Origin: Flavobacterium pectinovorum
GTDB lineage: Bacteria; Bacteroidota; Bacteroidia; Flavobacteriales; Flavobacteriaceae
DNA: 64,000 bases
Reading direction: 5' to 3'
NCBI RefSeq assembly: GCF_022802975.1
Contig: NZ_JAFEVZ010000001.1
Span: 496,001 to 560,000 of the forward strand
Positions 1-7,890 of this stretch are shown in pieces. Made by a program: the position numbers and the translations under genes. Within the stretch, counting starts at the first letter, position 1; each line of letters begins with the position of its first letter. The notes beneath the pieces are model-generated. The model saw only the letters and a program-made list of their open reading frames with translations. It did no database searches and was not told the origin of the DNA.

Positions 1-510
1 GAAATTATACGGTTAAGTCCGTCTTCAATTAACAGTCAACCGTGGAAGTTTACATTTGTTACGGACGAAGCAAGAAAAAGAGAATTGGCTTCTCAATCTT
101 ATTCGAATGAAAATTCGATTAACGATGCCGGTCTTTTAGTCGTGTTTAGTGTAATGGAAGATATTGGGCATTTCGAAAAACGCAATATTTCCATTTTGCC
201 CGAAGCTTGGCGGACGGGTTTTTATGAAACAATGATAAAATCGAATGGTGATGCGGCAACAAAAGCGTGGATGGAAAATCAGGTTTATCTTTCTTTAGGC
301 TACTTTTTGAGTGCCTGCATAAGTATGGGGCTTGATACTACGCCAATGGAGGGGATTGACAGAAAAGCCTATAAACAGATATTATCACAAGAAGGATATG
401 CTCCGTTGTTTGCTGTTACGGTAGGCTATGCTGATACAAATGATCTGATGCACCAAGCTGCTTATCCAAAATTCCGTTTTGAATTAGACGAAGTTGTGCA
501 ATGCATTTAA
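1..510 (+). CDS. Nitroreductase family protein (5' truncated by window edge)
   Basis: The frame is open from base 1, so the start lies outside the window; the first TTG inside it is not the real start. About 169 codons are visible. The first residues read RLSPSSINSQPW, the FMN-phosphate-binding signature of the NfsB-like nitroreductase fold (Arg followed by S-S-x-N-S-Q-P-W). The C-terminal part (GYADTNDLMHQAAYPKFRF, then an acidic DEV tail) fits the family, which reduces nitro compounds or quinones with NAD(P)H in the cytoplasm. An HxlR-type regulator lies convergent downstream; such regulators often control nitroreductases. A hairpin at 565-589 closes the unit. Substrate cannot be told. Confidence 0.85.
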   Translation, partial: EIIRLSPSSINSQPWKFTFVTDEARKRELASQSYSNENSINDAGLLVVFSVMEDIGHFEKRNISILPEAWRTGFYETMIKSNGDAATKAWMENQVYLSLGYFLSACISMGLDTTPMEGIDRKAYKQILSQEGYAPLFAVTVGYADTNDLMHQAAYPKFRFELDEVVQCI

Positions 511-564
511 GAAGATGGACAAGTTCATCTAATTACGGATAACATAGGCAGCAAATAAGATATG

Positions 565-600
565 GCAGTTGCAGGACATCAGCGACTGCTTTTCTTTTTA
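565..600 (+). terminator. Intrinsic terminator after the nitroreductase gene
   Basis: Stem GCAGTTGC (565-572) pairs with GCGACTGC (582-589) through one G.U wobble, followed by a T-rich run (TTTTCTTTTT). It lies about 55 bases past the nitroreductase stop. Confidence 0.6.
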
Positions 601-781
601 AGTTCGTTTAATTTTTTGGTTATTTCCTAATTTCATTTTCAAATTCTATAGCTTAAAGGCGAACCATTGATATTTTGTCAAAGGAATTGTGTGAGAAAAA
701 TTTCCGAAGCATTAAAGATGTTATTGAATTGATAAAACTGTACTTGCAATATCGTCAGAATATATTGAGTATTATTTTATC

Positions 782-1138
782 TCATTTAGTCCCTTGCTTG
801 AGCGTCTCTTTATGTTTTTTGCCCCAGTCATTAAGCATTAATATTATATCTACAAGCGATTCACAATACTTTGTAATAGAATATTCAACAGTAATAGGTT
901 TAGTATTTTTAGCTTCTCTGATTATTAGCATATTAATTTCAAGTTCTGCCAATTCTTTAGATAATATACGGGGAGAAATTCCTAATAAACGAGACAGTTG
1001 ATTAAACTGCATTTTCCCGTCCTTAAGCAAAACGGTTATTAAAGGTAATTTCCATTTCCCACCAATGACAGTAAGTGTATCATTCAATGCTACGCGTATT
1101 TTTTGGCACTCTTCAAAATCATCTGATAGGTTACTCAT
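782..1138 (-). CDS. HxlR family winged-helix transcriptional regulator
   Basis: 118 residues, the usual HxlR length. Visible marks are the opening helix with IGGKWKLPLI (about residues 25-34), FNQLSRLLGISPRILSKELAEL as the helix-turn-helix, and a beta-wing followed by VEYSITKYCESLVDIILMLNDWG, the dimerisation helix. HxlR proteins bind DNA as dimers and often respond to electrophiles, quinones or aldehydes. It is divergent from the amidohydrolase gene at 1324 and convergent with the nitroreductase, so either is a plausible target. The tandem TTATAAGT repeat at 1140-1162 next to its start is a possible self-operator (inference). Confidence 0.9.
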   Translation of the reverse strand: MSNLSDDFEECQKIRVALNDTLTVIGGKWKLPLITVLLKDGKMQFNQLSRLLGISPRILSKELAELEINMLIIREAKNTKPITVEYSITKYCESLVDIILMLNDWGKKHKETLKQGTK

Positions 1139-1323
1139 TTTTATAAGTTTATAAGTTTATAATTTTCATTACTATTTTAACAATAAACAAACTTACCTTA
1201 TAATATTAAATAAACGATATACTATTGCAAAGAGAAGTACTATTCTTTTTGTAACCCATAGAATTAACAGATAATATTCTATCTAAATTCGAACTTTATT
1301 AATCACAACTACAAATTTAAATT
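1139..1323. promoter_or_regulatory. Divergent promoter region between hxlR-type gene and amidohydrolase gene
   Basis: 185 bases, very A+T-rich. Three overlapping TTATAAGTT-like repeats stand at 1140-1162, beside the start of the HxlR regulator, and could form its operator. The leader before the 1324 ATG is A-rich (AAATTT AAATT), as usual in Bacteroidota. No exact -33/-7 pair could be assigned with confidence. Confidence 0.35.
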
Positions 1324-3111
1324 ATGAAAAAAATAAGTATTTTAATAGCTATTATGTTTATTGCAAGTAGTAGAGCACAGTCACCGCAACCTTTTATAGG
1401 TGCAGATATGATTGTATTTAATGCCAAAATAATTACGGGAAGTCTTTCACAGCCTGAAGCTTCTGCGTTGGCGGTTAAAAGAGGAAGGATTTATTCCGTA
1501 GGAACCGATGCTGAAATTCTCATTCTAAAAGACAACAATACAAAATTAATAGATGCTGGCGGAAAGCGACTCATACCCGGTATAAATGATGCCCACACCC
1601 ACGTGCTGAATGAGAGAAGTTACAACTATACGGTAAGGTGGGATGGTGTGCCAACCTTGAAGCGGGCATTGGAAATGCTGACCGAGCAAGCAGCAAGAAC
1701 CCCTGAAGGGCAATGGATAAAAGTAATTGGTGGATGGTCGCCCTACCAGTTCAAGGAAAACCGATTTCCAACGATAGAAGAGATTAAAAAAGCGGTTCCG
1801 AACAGACCAGCGATCGTGCAATACGCATACAACAGGGCATATTTAAACGATTTGGCTATGAAGGCATTTGGAATAGGAACCAGCCGTTTTCCGTCCGTGC
1901 CGGGAACGGAGCTTGAAAAAGATAAAAAAGGCAATTATACTGGTGTAATACGAGGCAATACTTTCTTTTTTGTTTCATTTGAAGTTATGGTGCCACAGGC
2001 TAATGACGAAGAACAATTGAATTCACTCATTTATGCAATAAACGATATGAACCGCTTTGGTGTTACTTCTGCCGTAGATGCCGCCAGTATGATTGGATTT
2101 CCACAAGGGCACAGCCAGATAGATATATTGGCTCGTGAAAATAGGTTGAACCTAAGGTTTCCTTTTATCGACCTTCAATTTGGAGATGTAACAAGTCCAT
2201 CTTTGATAGATGCAGAGATTAATGCAATTACAAAAAAATCGCCCGTAAGTCCGGGAGAGAACCTGCACCCCACAATGGCACACGGGCACGAGTATCAAGG
2301 TACAGGCGAAGTATTGAGGTTGGAACTGCACGACCACGAAAATTTCGACCGACCAGCAATTATTATTGATAAGGACACGATGCGTTATTACATCGAAAAA
2401 GATATAACCAAGCTTGTACAGAGAAGAATCCCTTTTCGTATGCACATCAGTTACAATGAAAATATTACGCCATTTTTAGATGCCTTGGAAAATATCAATA
2501 AAAAGACACCTTTGGACGGTTTGCGTTGGAGCATAGAACACGCAGAAACAATTACACCTGAAAATATAGCCAGAGTGAAAAAATTAGGTGGTGGTATTTC
2601 GCTTGATACGAAAATGGCACTTCACGGTGAAGGATTTATTAAGACTTATGGGCTTGAAAAAGCATTATATACACCCAGATTGAGAGAGCTTGTAAACAGT
2701 GGCATACCGCTTACTATGAGCACCGACGCATTTAGGGCATCTACCTACAATCCGTGGGTTGGTATCAGCTGGATGATTACTGGGAAATCGGTATCAGGAA
2801 CTGAAATACTGGCAAAAGACAACCGTTTAACAAGAGAAGAAGCACTTAAATTGTTTACTTATGGACCAACTTGGTTTGAGCAAACTGAAAATGAAATGGG
2901 TAAAATCGTTCCGGGTAATCTGGCGGATTTTGTATTGTTAAATAAAGACTATTTCACAATACCGGAAGATGAAATAAAAACCATTTCTTCTACGCTAACA
3001 GTTGTTGATGGCAGAGTAGTTTTTGGTACAGGAAATTACAGTAACCTGGCTCCAAAATTACCAGCAATACTTCCGGCTTGGTCACCACTAAAATATTTTG
3101 GAGGCTATTAA
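1324..3111 (+). CDS. YtcJ-like metal-dependent amidohydrolase, exported
   Basis: 595 residues. A signal peptide covers about residues 1-18 (MKKISILIAIMFIASSRAQ). The amidohydrolase (Amidohydro_3/YtcJ) fold is shown by the composite beta domain ending in RLIPGINDAHTHVLN (metal ligands H91 and H93), a WSIEHAETI segment near residue 400, and STDAFRAS near residue 470, which holds the last metal-binding Asp. The C-terminus PGNLADFVLLNKD is the usual closing strand. The family hydrolyses amide or related bonds; the substrate is unknown and the location is probably periplasmic. It heads a plus-strand group with YceI and pirin, 85 bases before the YceI start, and faces an HxlR regulator. Confidence 0.88.
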   Translation: MKKISILIAIMFIASSRAQSPQPFIGADMIVFNAKIITGSLSQPEASALAVKRGRIYSVGTDAEILILKDNNTKLIDAGGKRLIPGINDAHTHVLNERSYNYTVRWDGVPTLKRALEMLTEQAARTPEGQWIKVIGGWSPYQFKENRFPTIEEIKKAVPNRPAIVQYAYNRAYLNDLAMKAFGIGTSRFPSVPGTELEKDKKGNYTGVIRGNTFFFVSFEVMVPQANDEEQLNSLIYAINDMNRFGVTSAVDAASMIGFPQGHSQIDILARENRLNLRFPFIDLQFGDVTSPSLIDAEINAITKKSPVSPGENLHPTMAHGHEYQGTGEVLRLELHDHENFDRPAIIIDKDTMRYYIEKDITKLVQRRIPFRMHISYNENITPFLDALENINKKTPLDGLRWSIEHAETITPENIARVKKLGGGISLDTKMALHGEGFIKTYGLEKALYTPRLRELVNSGIPLTMSTDAFRASTYNPWVGISWMITGKSVSGTEILAKDNRLTREEALKLFTYGPTWFEQTENEMGKIVPGNLADFVLLNKDYFTIPEDEIKTISSTLTVVDGRVVFGTGNYSNLAPKLPAILPAWSPLKYFGGY

Positions 3112-3196
3112 CAACTAACATTGCAGATAGAGCATTCATTCCTTGGATGATGCATTATTTTTTAGAATCAATACACAAAAATCAAAGAATTTAATT

Positions 3197-3769
3197 ATGA
3201 AAAAGTTATTGTCAATTTTAATAGTTGCGTTATTAAGCACGCAGCTTTTTGCACAAAACACTTGGAAGGTAGATCCGTATCACTCAAAATTAACTTTTAG
3301 CGTTACGCACCTTGGCATATCTGATGTAGCAGGGCTATTCAAGAAATTTGATGTAACCATCACTACTGGCAAGGCAGATTTTAGTGATGCGGTTTTTGAA
3401 CTTTCTACAGACGTTGCAAGCATTAATACAGAAGTGGAAATGAGGGACGATGATTTAAGGTCTGCTAACTTTTTTGAAGTAGAAAAATATCCAAAAATGA
3501 CTTTCAAAAGCACCTCCATAAAGAAAATCAGCAAAAATAAATACAAGCTGGCAGGGAATCTAACCCTCCACGGTATTACAAAGCTTGTAACAATGGATTT
3601 ATGGTTTAGAGGTACGGCTGAAAACCCACTGAACAAAATAACATCTGCAGGTTTTCAATTAACAGGAAGTTTAAAACGTTCTGATTTTGGCATCGGACCC
3701 AAATTCCTTCCCTCTTTTATAGGAGATAAAGTAAATATAAGGGTGGATAGTGAGTTTATTAAAAAATAA
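3197..3769 (+). CDS. YceI family lipocalin-like periplasmic protein
   Basis: 190 residues from the ATG at 3197; the open frame extends upstream to 3143, but the 3197 start gives a clean signal peptide (MKKLLSILIVALLSTQLFAQ). The mature part starts NTWKVDPYHSKLTFSVTHLG, the hallmark opening of YceI, and has the conserved DDLRSANFFEVEKYPKMTFKS block and LTLHGITKLV near the middle. YceI proteins bind a polyisoprenoid-type lipid in a beta barrel; the physiological role is uncertain. It probably shares transcription with the amidohydrolase. A strong hairpin follows 6 bases after the stop. Confidence 0.93.
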   Translation: MKKLLSILIVALLSTQLFAQNTWKVDPYHSKLTFSVTHLGISDVAGLFKKFDVTITTGKADFSDAVFELSTDVASINTEVEMRDDDLRSANFFEVEKYPKMTFKSTSIKKISKNKYKLAGNLTLHGITKLVTMDLWFRGTAENPLNKITSAGFQLTGSLKRSDFGIGPKFLPSFIGDKVNIRVDSEFIKK

Positions 3770-3775
3770 AATTGC

Positions 3776-3809
3776 ATTAAATCTGTTGATGAAAATCAAC
3801 AGATTTAAT
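3776..3809. terminator. Perfect hairpin between yceI-like and pirin genes
   Basis: ATTAAATCTGTTGAT (3776-3790) pairs over 15 bases with 3795-3809 across a GAAA loop. A GNRA loop and an A/T-rich base fit an intrinsic terminator, though the T-run beyond the stem is short. Its CTGTTGA core resembles the other hairpins in this region. Confidence 0.55.
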
Positions 3810-3872
3810 TATCATTTATCATCATTTTAAGCAAGTCTTTGGTGGTAACTTTAATTTTTAAATAAATATAAT

Positions 3873-4787
3873 ATGATTGAGACAGTTATAGATTCCCGAC
3901 AGGCGATAATAAGCCCCGGATTTTCCGTAAAACGCATTCTTCCATTTCGATTAAAGAGAATGCTTGGGCCTTTCATCTTTATGGACCATGGTGGCCCCAT
4001 TAGCGTGCCGGCAACCACCAATTTAGATGTATTGCCGCACCCTCACATTGGCCTATCAACGGTAAGTTATTTACTTGGGGGCAATGTTAATCTAACGCAC
4101 AGGGATAGCCTTGGTGTGGAGCAATTAATAAAGCCCGGAGAGGTAAACTGGATGACTGCTGGGAAAGGCATAGCCCATAGCGAACGTTTTGAAGACCCTG
4201 CAATACTTGCTGGTGGCGGGCTTGAAATGATTCAAACCTGGGTAGCGCTTCCTGAAAAAGACGAGGAAGCAGATCCGTCATTCAAAAACTATACGGCAGA
4301 AGAATTACCGATTTTTACCGACAAGGGTATTTGGATGCGTTTGATAGCTGGTGACGCTTATGGATTAACAAGTCACGTTAAAACCAGTTCGCCATTGTTT
4401 TACCTGCACGTTGTGCTTGACCATGGTACCCCGTTTGCAATGCCTAAGGAACATAGCGAAAGAGGTGCATACATTGCTAAAGGTAGTGTTGAAGTTCAGG
4501 GTGTTACCTATCACGAAGGGCAGTTATTGGTGTTTACCAAGGGTGCTGATACTTTGCTCATTGCAAAGGGAAATACCACTTTAATGTTGTTGGGGGGTGA
4601 GCATATAGGAGATCGTTACATCTGGTGGAACTTTGTATCGAGCCGAAAAGAGCGGATCGAACAAGCCAAGGAAGACTGGAAACAGGGGCGGATTCTTTTG
4701 CCTCCCACAGATAATAAAGAGTTTGTCCCGCTGCCCGAAGATAATTCAAAGCCAGCCGGAGGGCCACCCCCTGGAGCACTTTCATGA
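3873..4787 (+). CDS. Pirin family protein
   Basis: 304 residues, the normal length of bacterial pirins. The metal-binding set of the first cupin domain is intact: H56 and H58 in LPHPHIGL, H102 and E104 in GIAHSERFE. The second cupin (about 170-255) includes the YIAKGSVEV strand. Pirins bind Fe or similar metals; some degrade quercetin and others act as redox-sensing cofactors. The gene is separated from the YceI gene by a hairpin and has its own A-rich leader. Its 3' end abuts what appears to be the tail of a lost HxlR gene (4792-4860), pointing to a deletion junction. Confidence 0.94.
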   Translation: MIETVIDSRQAIISPGFSVKRILPFRLKRMLGPFIFMDHGGPISVPATTNLDVLPHPHIGLSTVSYLLGGNVNLTHRDSLGVEQLIKPGEVNWMTAGKGIAHSERFEDPAILAGGGLEMIQTWVALPEKDEEADPSFKNYTAEELPIFTDKGIWMRLIAGDAYGLTSHVKTSSPLFYLHVVLDHGTPFAMPKEHSERGAYIAKGSVEVQGVTYHEGQLLVFTKGADTLLIAKGNTTLMLLGGEHIGDRYIWWNFVSSRKERIEQAKEDWKQGRILLPPTDNKEFVPLPEDNSKPAGGPPPGALS

Positions 4788-4791
4788 TATG

Positions 4792-4860
4792 ATACTACCT
4801 GTCCTGGAGGCTATGGCAGAGTGGGGTGAAATTTATGATCAATTATCAAAAGATTGCTAG
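4792..4860 (+). pseudogene. 3' remnant of an HxlR-type regulator gene
   Basis: Starting 4 bases after the pirin stop, a short frame encodes MILPVLEAMAEWGEIYDQL and then SKDC before TAG. This matches the last helix of HxlR regulators (pattern L-x-P-V-L-x-A-x-x-x-W-G-x-x-Y). No winged-helix part precedes it: upstream is the pirin gene in another frame. It is best read as the residue of a deleted HxlR gene. The homology comes from remembered family patterns, not a search. Confidence 0.5.
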
Positions 4861-4907
4861 TTAAAAAGTTAATGTCATACCTAATTTTTTAATATTTAAT
4901 TCATGAA

Positions 4908-4939
4908 AAAACCGTTGATATAAAAATGTCAACGGTTTT
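4908..4939. terminator. Bidirectional terminator between convergent units
   Basis: AAAACCGTTGA (4908-4918) pairs perfectly with TCAACGGTTTT (4929-4939). The A-run on one side and T-run on the other allow it to work for the plus-strand pirin unit and the minus-strand gene ending at 4965. It belongs to the CCGTTGA/TCAACGG hairpin family seen again at 6360, 9617 and 10785. Confidence 0.75.
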
Positions 4940-4964
4940 AAATTATTTAAAGAAGTTATTATGA

Positions 4965-5585
4965 TTACCCCTTGTTTACAAGACCAATTTTTGTTTGTTT
5001 AAAACTTTGCTCATTAAGCTCTTTCGCAATATAATGTCCCACATTACCTGCAAAGATCTCTTTGCTTTCGCTTTTGGGGAAATATTTTTCTTCAAAAAGA
5101 TAATTACCATCAGAATCGCCCTCAATAATCATTGTTGGGCACACCACTAAATAATTGACATCTATAGCTCCAAGATAAGTGTAAGCATCCCAATGATCCG
5201 CTCGTGGATTTTTCAAAAATGCCGGCTGTCCTGGCAAGTCTCTTCTTAAGGTATTAAAATTTAAAAGTGTCAAACCCGAACCAGCCACTACAATGAATCT
5301 TTGTTCTTTTGAAATGTGCTTGGTAACTAATTTTACAAATGGTGTTAGAACCTGTGTTGGATCTTCAAGATCTCTATTGGCTATAGCACAGGCTATTGCA
5401 TCATAATCCTTAATGATTTCTGCAATTTTACTTTCATCGTCTAATTCTCCCGAAATGATTTTTACACCATTAATTGGGAATCCAGTTTGTCGGGTATAAA
5501 CGGTTACTTCATTTCCAAGTTTTAAACTCTCTTTTACAATTTGTTTGCCCACTAATCCGGTGGCTCCAAATACAATTACTTTCAT
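4965..5585 (-). CDS. NmrA-like/atypical SDR NAD(P)-binding protein
   Basis: 206 residues. The Rossmann dinucleotide motif is near the N-terminus: VIVFGATGLVGKQIV, with GATGLVG at about residues 7-13. An EVTVYTRQ strand end and GELDDESKI block follow, as in NmrA-like and atypical short-chain dehydrogenases. The YxxxK active-site pair of classical SDRs is not evident, which is usual in this group; such proteins may be oxidoreductases or redox sensors. Cytoplasmic. It stands alone on the minus strand, with 253 bases separating it from the gene ending at 5839. Confidence 0.85.
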   Translation of the reverse strand: MKVIVFGATGLVGKQIVKESLKLGNEVTVYTRQTGFPINGVKIISGELDDESKIAEIIKDYDAIACAIANRDLEDPTQVLTPFVKLVTKHISKEQRFIVVAGSGLTLLNFNTLRRDLPGQPAFLKNPRADHWDAYTYLGAIDVNYLVVCPTMIIEGDSDGNYLFEEKYFPKSESKEIFAGNVGHYIAKELNEQSFKQTKIGLVNKG

Positions 5586-5716
5586 TTTATATTCTTTGTT
5601 TTAAATGACTATTTGTAAGTCACTTTTGTTAAACGATATCAATAAATACCGCATTTTTTTCACAAGGGAGACTTCCTTTGGTTTGATCCTCAGTAGCATT
5701 GCTGTAAAATTGTCCG

Positions 5717-5830
5717 TTGGCACATTATCTGTCAAAGTATCTTTGGCTATAAGGCGGGGCTGCATTTTTCACCTTGCTGCAATGCAATAGATTAAAAAAA
5801 ACGTTGAAAATTATCAACGTTTTTTTTAAT
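5717..5830 (+). ncRNA. Candidate small RNA: promoter plus terminator without an ORF
   Basis: A TTGG at 5717-5720 and a perfect TATCTTTG (5738-5745) lie 18 bases apart, matching the Bacteroidota TTG...TAnnTTTG promoter. About 45 bases past the -7 box begins a 17-bp perfect hairpin (5791-5807 with 5814-5830) whose 3' arm is T-rich. Nothing between codes for a convincing protein. A transcript of roughly 80 nt is implied. The same hairpin may simply terminate the minus-strand gene ending at 5839, so the RNA is speculative. Confidence 0.25.
5791..5830. terminator. Long A/T-flanked terminator hairpin
   Basis: ATTAAAAAAAACGTTGA (5791-5807) is perfectly complementary to 5814-5830 with a 6-base loop. 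The eight-A run becomes a T-run on the minus strand, so it can terminate the SnoaL-like gene ending at 5839 and act on the plus strand as well. Confidence 0.75.
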
Positions 5831-5838
5831 CTGAATTG

Positions 5839-6267
5839 TTATTCTGCAAAATTCCCACCACTCATTGCTTTTTGAAATGCTTGTGGATTCCAGTATTCAC
5901 GGTAATTTACAACCAAACCGTCGCGGAAAGTTACAAAAGTTGCATAGCTCATTTCGTATGGATTGCCATTACCTATTACAACACCTGAGGCACTCCATTC
6001 TGCAATGGCAACATTCACGTCATCAGTACTGTAGATTTTTAAAGTTGGCAGCGATTTTACATCTATATAATTAGGGTAGTCTTTCAAATAAGCGTAAAGA
6101 GCTTCTTTACCTTCGAACCTTGCCTGAGATCCTTCAGGGGCAAAAGGGAATTCTGCTACTACGTCATCAGCACAAAGTTCTGACCAGCCTTTCATGTCTT
6201 TGGCAAGAAATCTATCTAAAGTATTGCGAAGTAATTGAGTTGCAGGGATGTTTTTTGAATTTTCCAT
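5839..6267 (-). CDS. SnoaL/NTF2-like protein
   Basis: 142 residues. It has the NTF2-like cone-fold layout: N-terminal helices (TQLLRNTLDRFLAKDMKGWSEL), then DDVVAEFPFAPEG, FEGKEALYAYLKDYP, and a beta sheet ending RDGLVVNYREYWNPQAF. SnoaL-like proteins are small cyclases, isomerases or binding proteins; the YREYW...PQAF ending is common in a limonene-hydrolase/SnoaL subgroup. Substrate unknown, cytoplasmic. Upstream lies shared promoter element copy A (6304-6357). It is one of three SnoaL-like genes within 6 kb. Confidence 0.8.
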   Translation of the reverse strand: MENSKNIPATQLLRNTLDRFLAKDMKGWSELCADDVVAEFPFAPEGSQARFEGKEALYAYLKDYPNYIDVKSLPTLKIYSTDDVNVAIAEWSASGVVIGNGNPYEMSYATFVTFRDGLVVNYREYWNPQAFQKAMSGGNFAE

Positions 6268-6303
6268 TATTGTTTAAATTTTGATATTTATTTGTAATTA
6301 ATT

Positions 6304-6357
6304 TGATAAGGCAAAGTTGCATTGTAAAGGAGTTCTAAAACGATGCGATATGATAAA
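6304..6357 (-). promoter_or_regulatory. Shared promoter element, copy A
   Basis: Plus-strand reading: TGATAAGGCAAAGTTGCAT (6304-6322), 18 bases, then CGATGCGATATGATAAA (6341-6357). Read on the minus strand, a CAACTTTG -7-like box follows CATCG by 21 bases and sits about 45 bases before the start at 6267. The 19-mer is identical to that of copy C at 10730-10748. Copies B and D keep the same 18-base spacing. Confidence 0.55.
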
Positions 6358-6359
6358 TA

Positions 6360-6385
6360 AAACTGTTGATAAATGTCAACGGTTT
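6360..6385 (-). terminator. Terminator of the 6391-6816 gene
   Basis: AAACTGTTGA (6360-6369) pairs with TCAACGGTTT (6376-6385) with one G.U pair. It begins six bases past the stop of the minus-strand gene, and its downstream side runs straight into promoter element A. Confidence 0.6.
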
Positions 6386-6390
6386 AAAGT

Positions 6391-6816
6391 TTACCATTTA
6401 TTGTTCTTGCCCCATCGGAATCGTGCCTGATCTTCTCCTGTATAGTCCGGGTCGAGATAAACGTGTACACTAGCTATTAGATTGTCCCGAAATCTGAATA
6501 CGTTGCAAAAACGGCCACCTGCTGTTTTTCCGCCTTCCCATGATTTTCCGTCAATTGTTCCTTTTGAGGTTCCTTCTACAATTAGGAAATCCCCCGATAG
6601 CATAAAATGCAACTGATCATAATCGTGCAGTATCGATTCCAGACTTCCTTCAAACCCTTTTATCATTTCAAGAAACGAGTCTTTTCCATACCCAAATCCG
6701 AATTTTGGAAAATATAATTCGATATCCTGATGAAATAAATCAAGGATTTCGGGACTGCCTTGATCTGCTTTGATAAAATATTGTTTTGCAATTGCTATTT
6801 TCTCCTGATCTTTCAT
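6391..6816 (-). CDS. SnoaL/NTF2-like protein
   Basis: 141 residues. NTF2-like features are KQYFIKADQGSPEILDLFHQDIELYFPKFGFGYGKDSF at the start and VEGTSKGTIDGKSWEGGKTAGGRFCNVFRFRDNLIASVHVYLDPDY toward the end, the pattern of SnoaL-like/DUF4440-type cone folds. It lies 46 bases downstream of the ACMSD-like amidohydrolase on the same strand, so the two likely form one transcript and may act on one pathway. The actual substrate is not evident. A hairpin follows at once. Confidence 0.78.
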   Translation of the reverse strand: MKDQEKIAIAKQYFIKADQGSPEILDLFHQDIELYFPKFGFGYGKDSFLEMIKGFEGSLESILHDYDQLHFMLSGDFLIVEGTSKGTIDGKSWEGGKTAGGRFCNVFRFRDNLIASVHVYLDPDYTGEDQARFRWGKNNKW

Positions 6817-6862
6817 AGTATTTTATTGTTTCTTAATCAAATTTTAATTTACAATTCAGTCT

Positions 6863-7822
6863 TTACTGCTTATAAAGGGAGGTAAGTCTTGGGAATAATT
6901 TAAGCGCATTACCACTAAAAATCTGAAATTTTTCGGCTACGGACAAATTAGGGTTGCTTTCTATTTTCTGTTTCCCTTTTAAGGCCAGGTCACTGCGTAT
7001 ATAAGGGAAATCAGTTCCGAATACCACTTTATCCAAACCTGCAATATCACTGAGATGATTGATAACAGGATCGGTCCACGCCAGTGCGGTATCCCAATAT
7101 AAACGGCGGAAGGTTTCTGCGAAGGTACCGGTAAGGGAACTGTCTCCCATTATTTCCATTTCGTCCACTATGGCAAATCTGCCGGCCAGGTAAGGAGCAG
7201 TTCCCCCTGCGTGTGATAAAACATATTTTACATCGGGAGTTTCTGCAAAAGTACCCCCATAATGCATCTGGGCGATAGCCCTGGTAGTATCACTGGGGAA
7301 ATCAATAAGATTATCGGTAATACCAAGTGTATGGGCAATCGGGTCCGGAGAAGGATTTGGATGGATAAAGACCGTTGCTTTTCGTTTTTGTAATTCCTGG
7401 AACAAAGGTTTCATCCGTTTATCACCAAGGTAAATACCCTGTGAATTGGTAAAAAGCACCACGCCGTCTAATTTCAATACATCCAGTGCATATCTTATTT
7501 CGGTAATTGCATCATCAAGATCGGGCATCGGAACACTGGCTAAGGCGCCAAAACGTTTAGGATGCTGCCTGATGAGCGAGGCTGCAAAATCATTACATCT
7601 TCTTGCCAGTTCCTTTGAAGTATTCCTGTCCTGTAATTGTATTCCCGGGGTGCTGATGGAGGTAACGGCAATATCAATTCCCATTTGATCCATAAATGCC
7701 AGGGATTTTTCGGTTGTCCATTCCTGTGGTTTGGAACCGCCAACAGGTTTTCCTTTTTCATTGGTTGCCTCAAAGAAAAAATTGGGCAGCATATGATTAT
7801 GTGTATCGATAGTTAAGCTCAT
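6863..7822 (-). CDS. Amidohydrolase_2 / ACMSD-like metal-dependent hydrolase or decarboxylase
   Basis: 319 residues from the ATG at 7822 (MSLTIDTHNHML); the open frame extends to 7849 but the extra codons fall beside the upstream terminator. Metal ligands are visible: H8 and H10 in DTHNHML, a His in TVFIHPNPSP, a His in VLSHAGGTAPYLAGR and the Asp of VFGTDFPY. That order is typical of the ACMSD/gamma-resorcylate decarboxylase branch, which removes CO2 from aromatic or amino-muconate acids. Neighbours (aldehyde dehydrogenase upstream, SnoaL-like gene downstream) suggest an aromatic or semialdehyde pathway, which is inference. Confidence 0.87.
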   Translation of the reverse strand: MSLTIDTHNHMLPNFFFEATNEKGKPVGGSKPQEWTTEKSLAFMDQMGIDIAVTSISTPGIQLQDRNTSKELARRCNDFAASLIRQHPKRFGALASVPMPDLDDAITEIRYALDVLKLDGVVLFTNSQGIYLGDKRMKPLFQELQKRKATVFIHPNPSPDPIAHTLGITDNLIDFPSDTTRAIAQMHYGGTFAETPDVKYVLSHAGGTAPYLAGRFAIVDEMEIMGDSSLTGTFAETFRRLYWDTALAWTDPVINHLSDIAGLDKVVFGTDFPYIRSDLALKGKQKIESNPNLSVAEKFQIFSGNALKLFPRLTSLYKQ

Positions 7823-7834
7823 AATTATTAATTT

Positions 7835-7876
7835 AAAAAACGTTAACAAAATAGCAATCCTGCTATTTTGTTAACG
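7835..7876 (-). terminator. Terminator of the aldehyde dehydrogenase gene
   Basis: A 16-bp perfect stem (7841-7856 with 7861-7876), loop ATCC, followed on the minus strand by six T (7835-7840). It separates the aldehyde dehydrogenase from the amidohydrolase and supports placing the latter's start at 7822. Confidence 0.8.
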
Positions 7877-7890
7877 AAGTATTTAATTCA

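Noticed and set aside
675..1001. 108-codon plus-strand frame
   Set aside because: It is antisense to the HxlR gene (782-1138), starts at a TTG in plain A/T-rich sequence, and its protein has no recognisable pattern.
4633..4860. 75-codon plus-strand frame overlapping the pirin gene
   Set aside because: Everything before base 4785 is the pirin gene in another frame; only the last 23 codons look like a real protein, and these are reported as the remnant.
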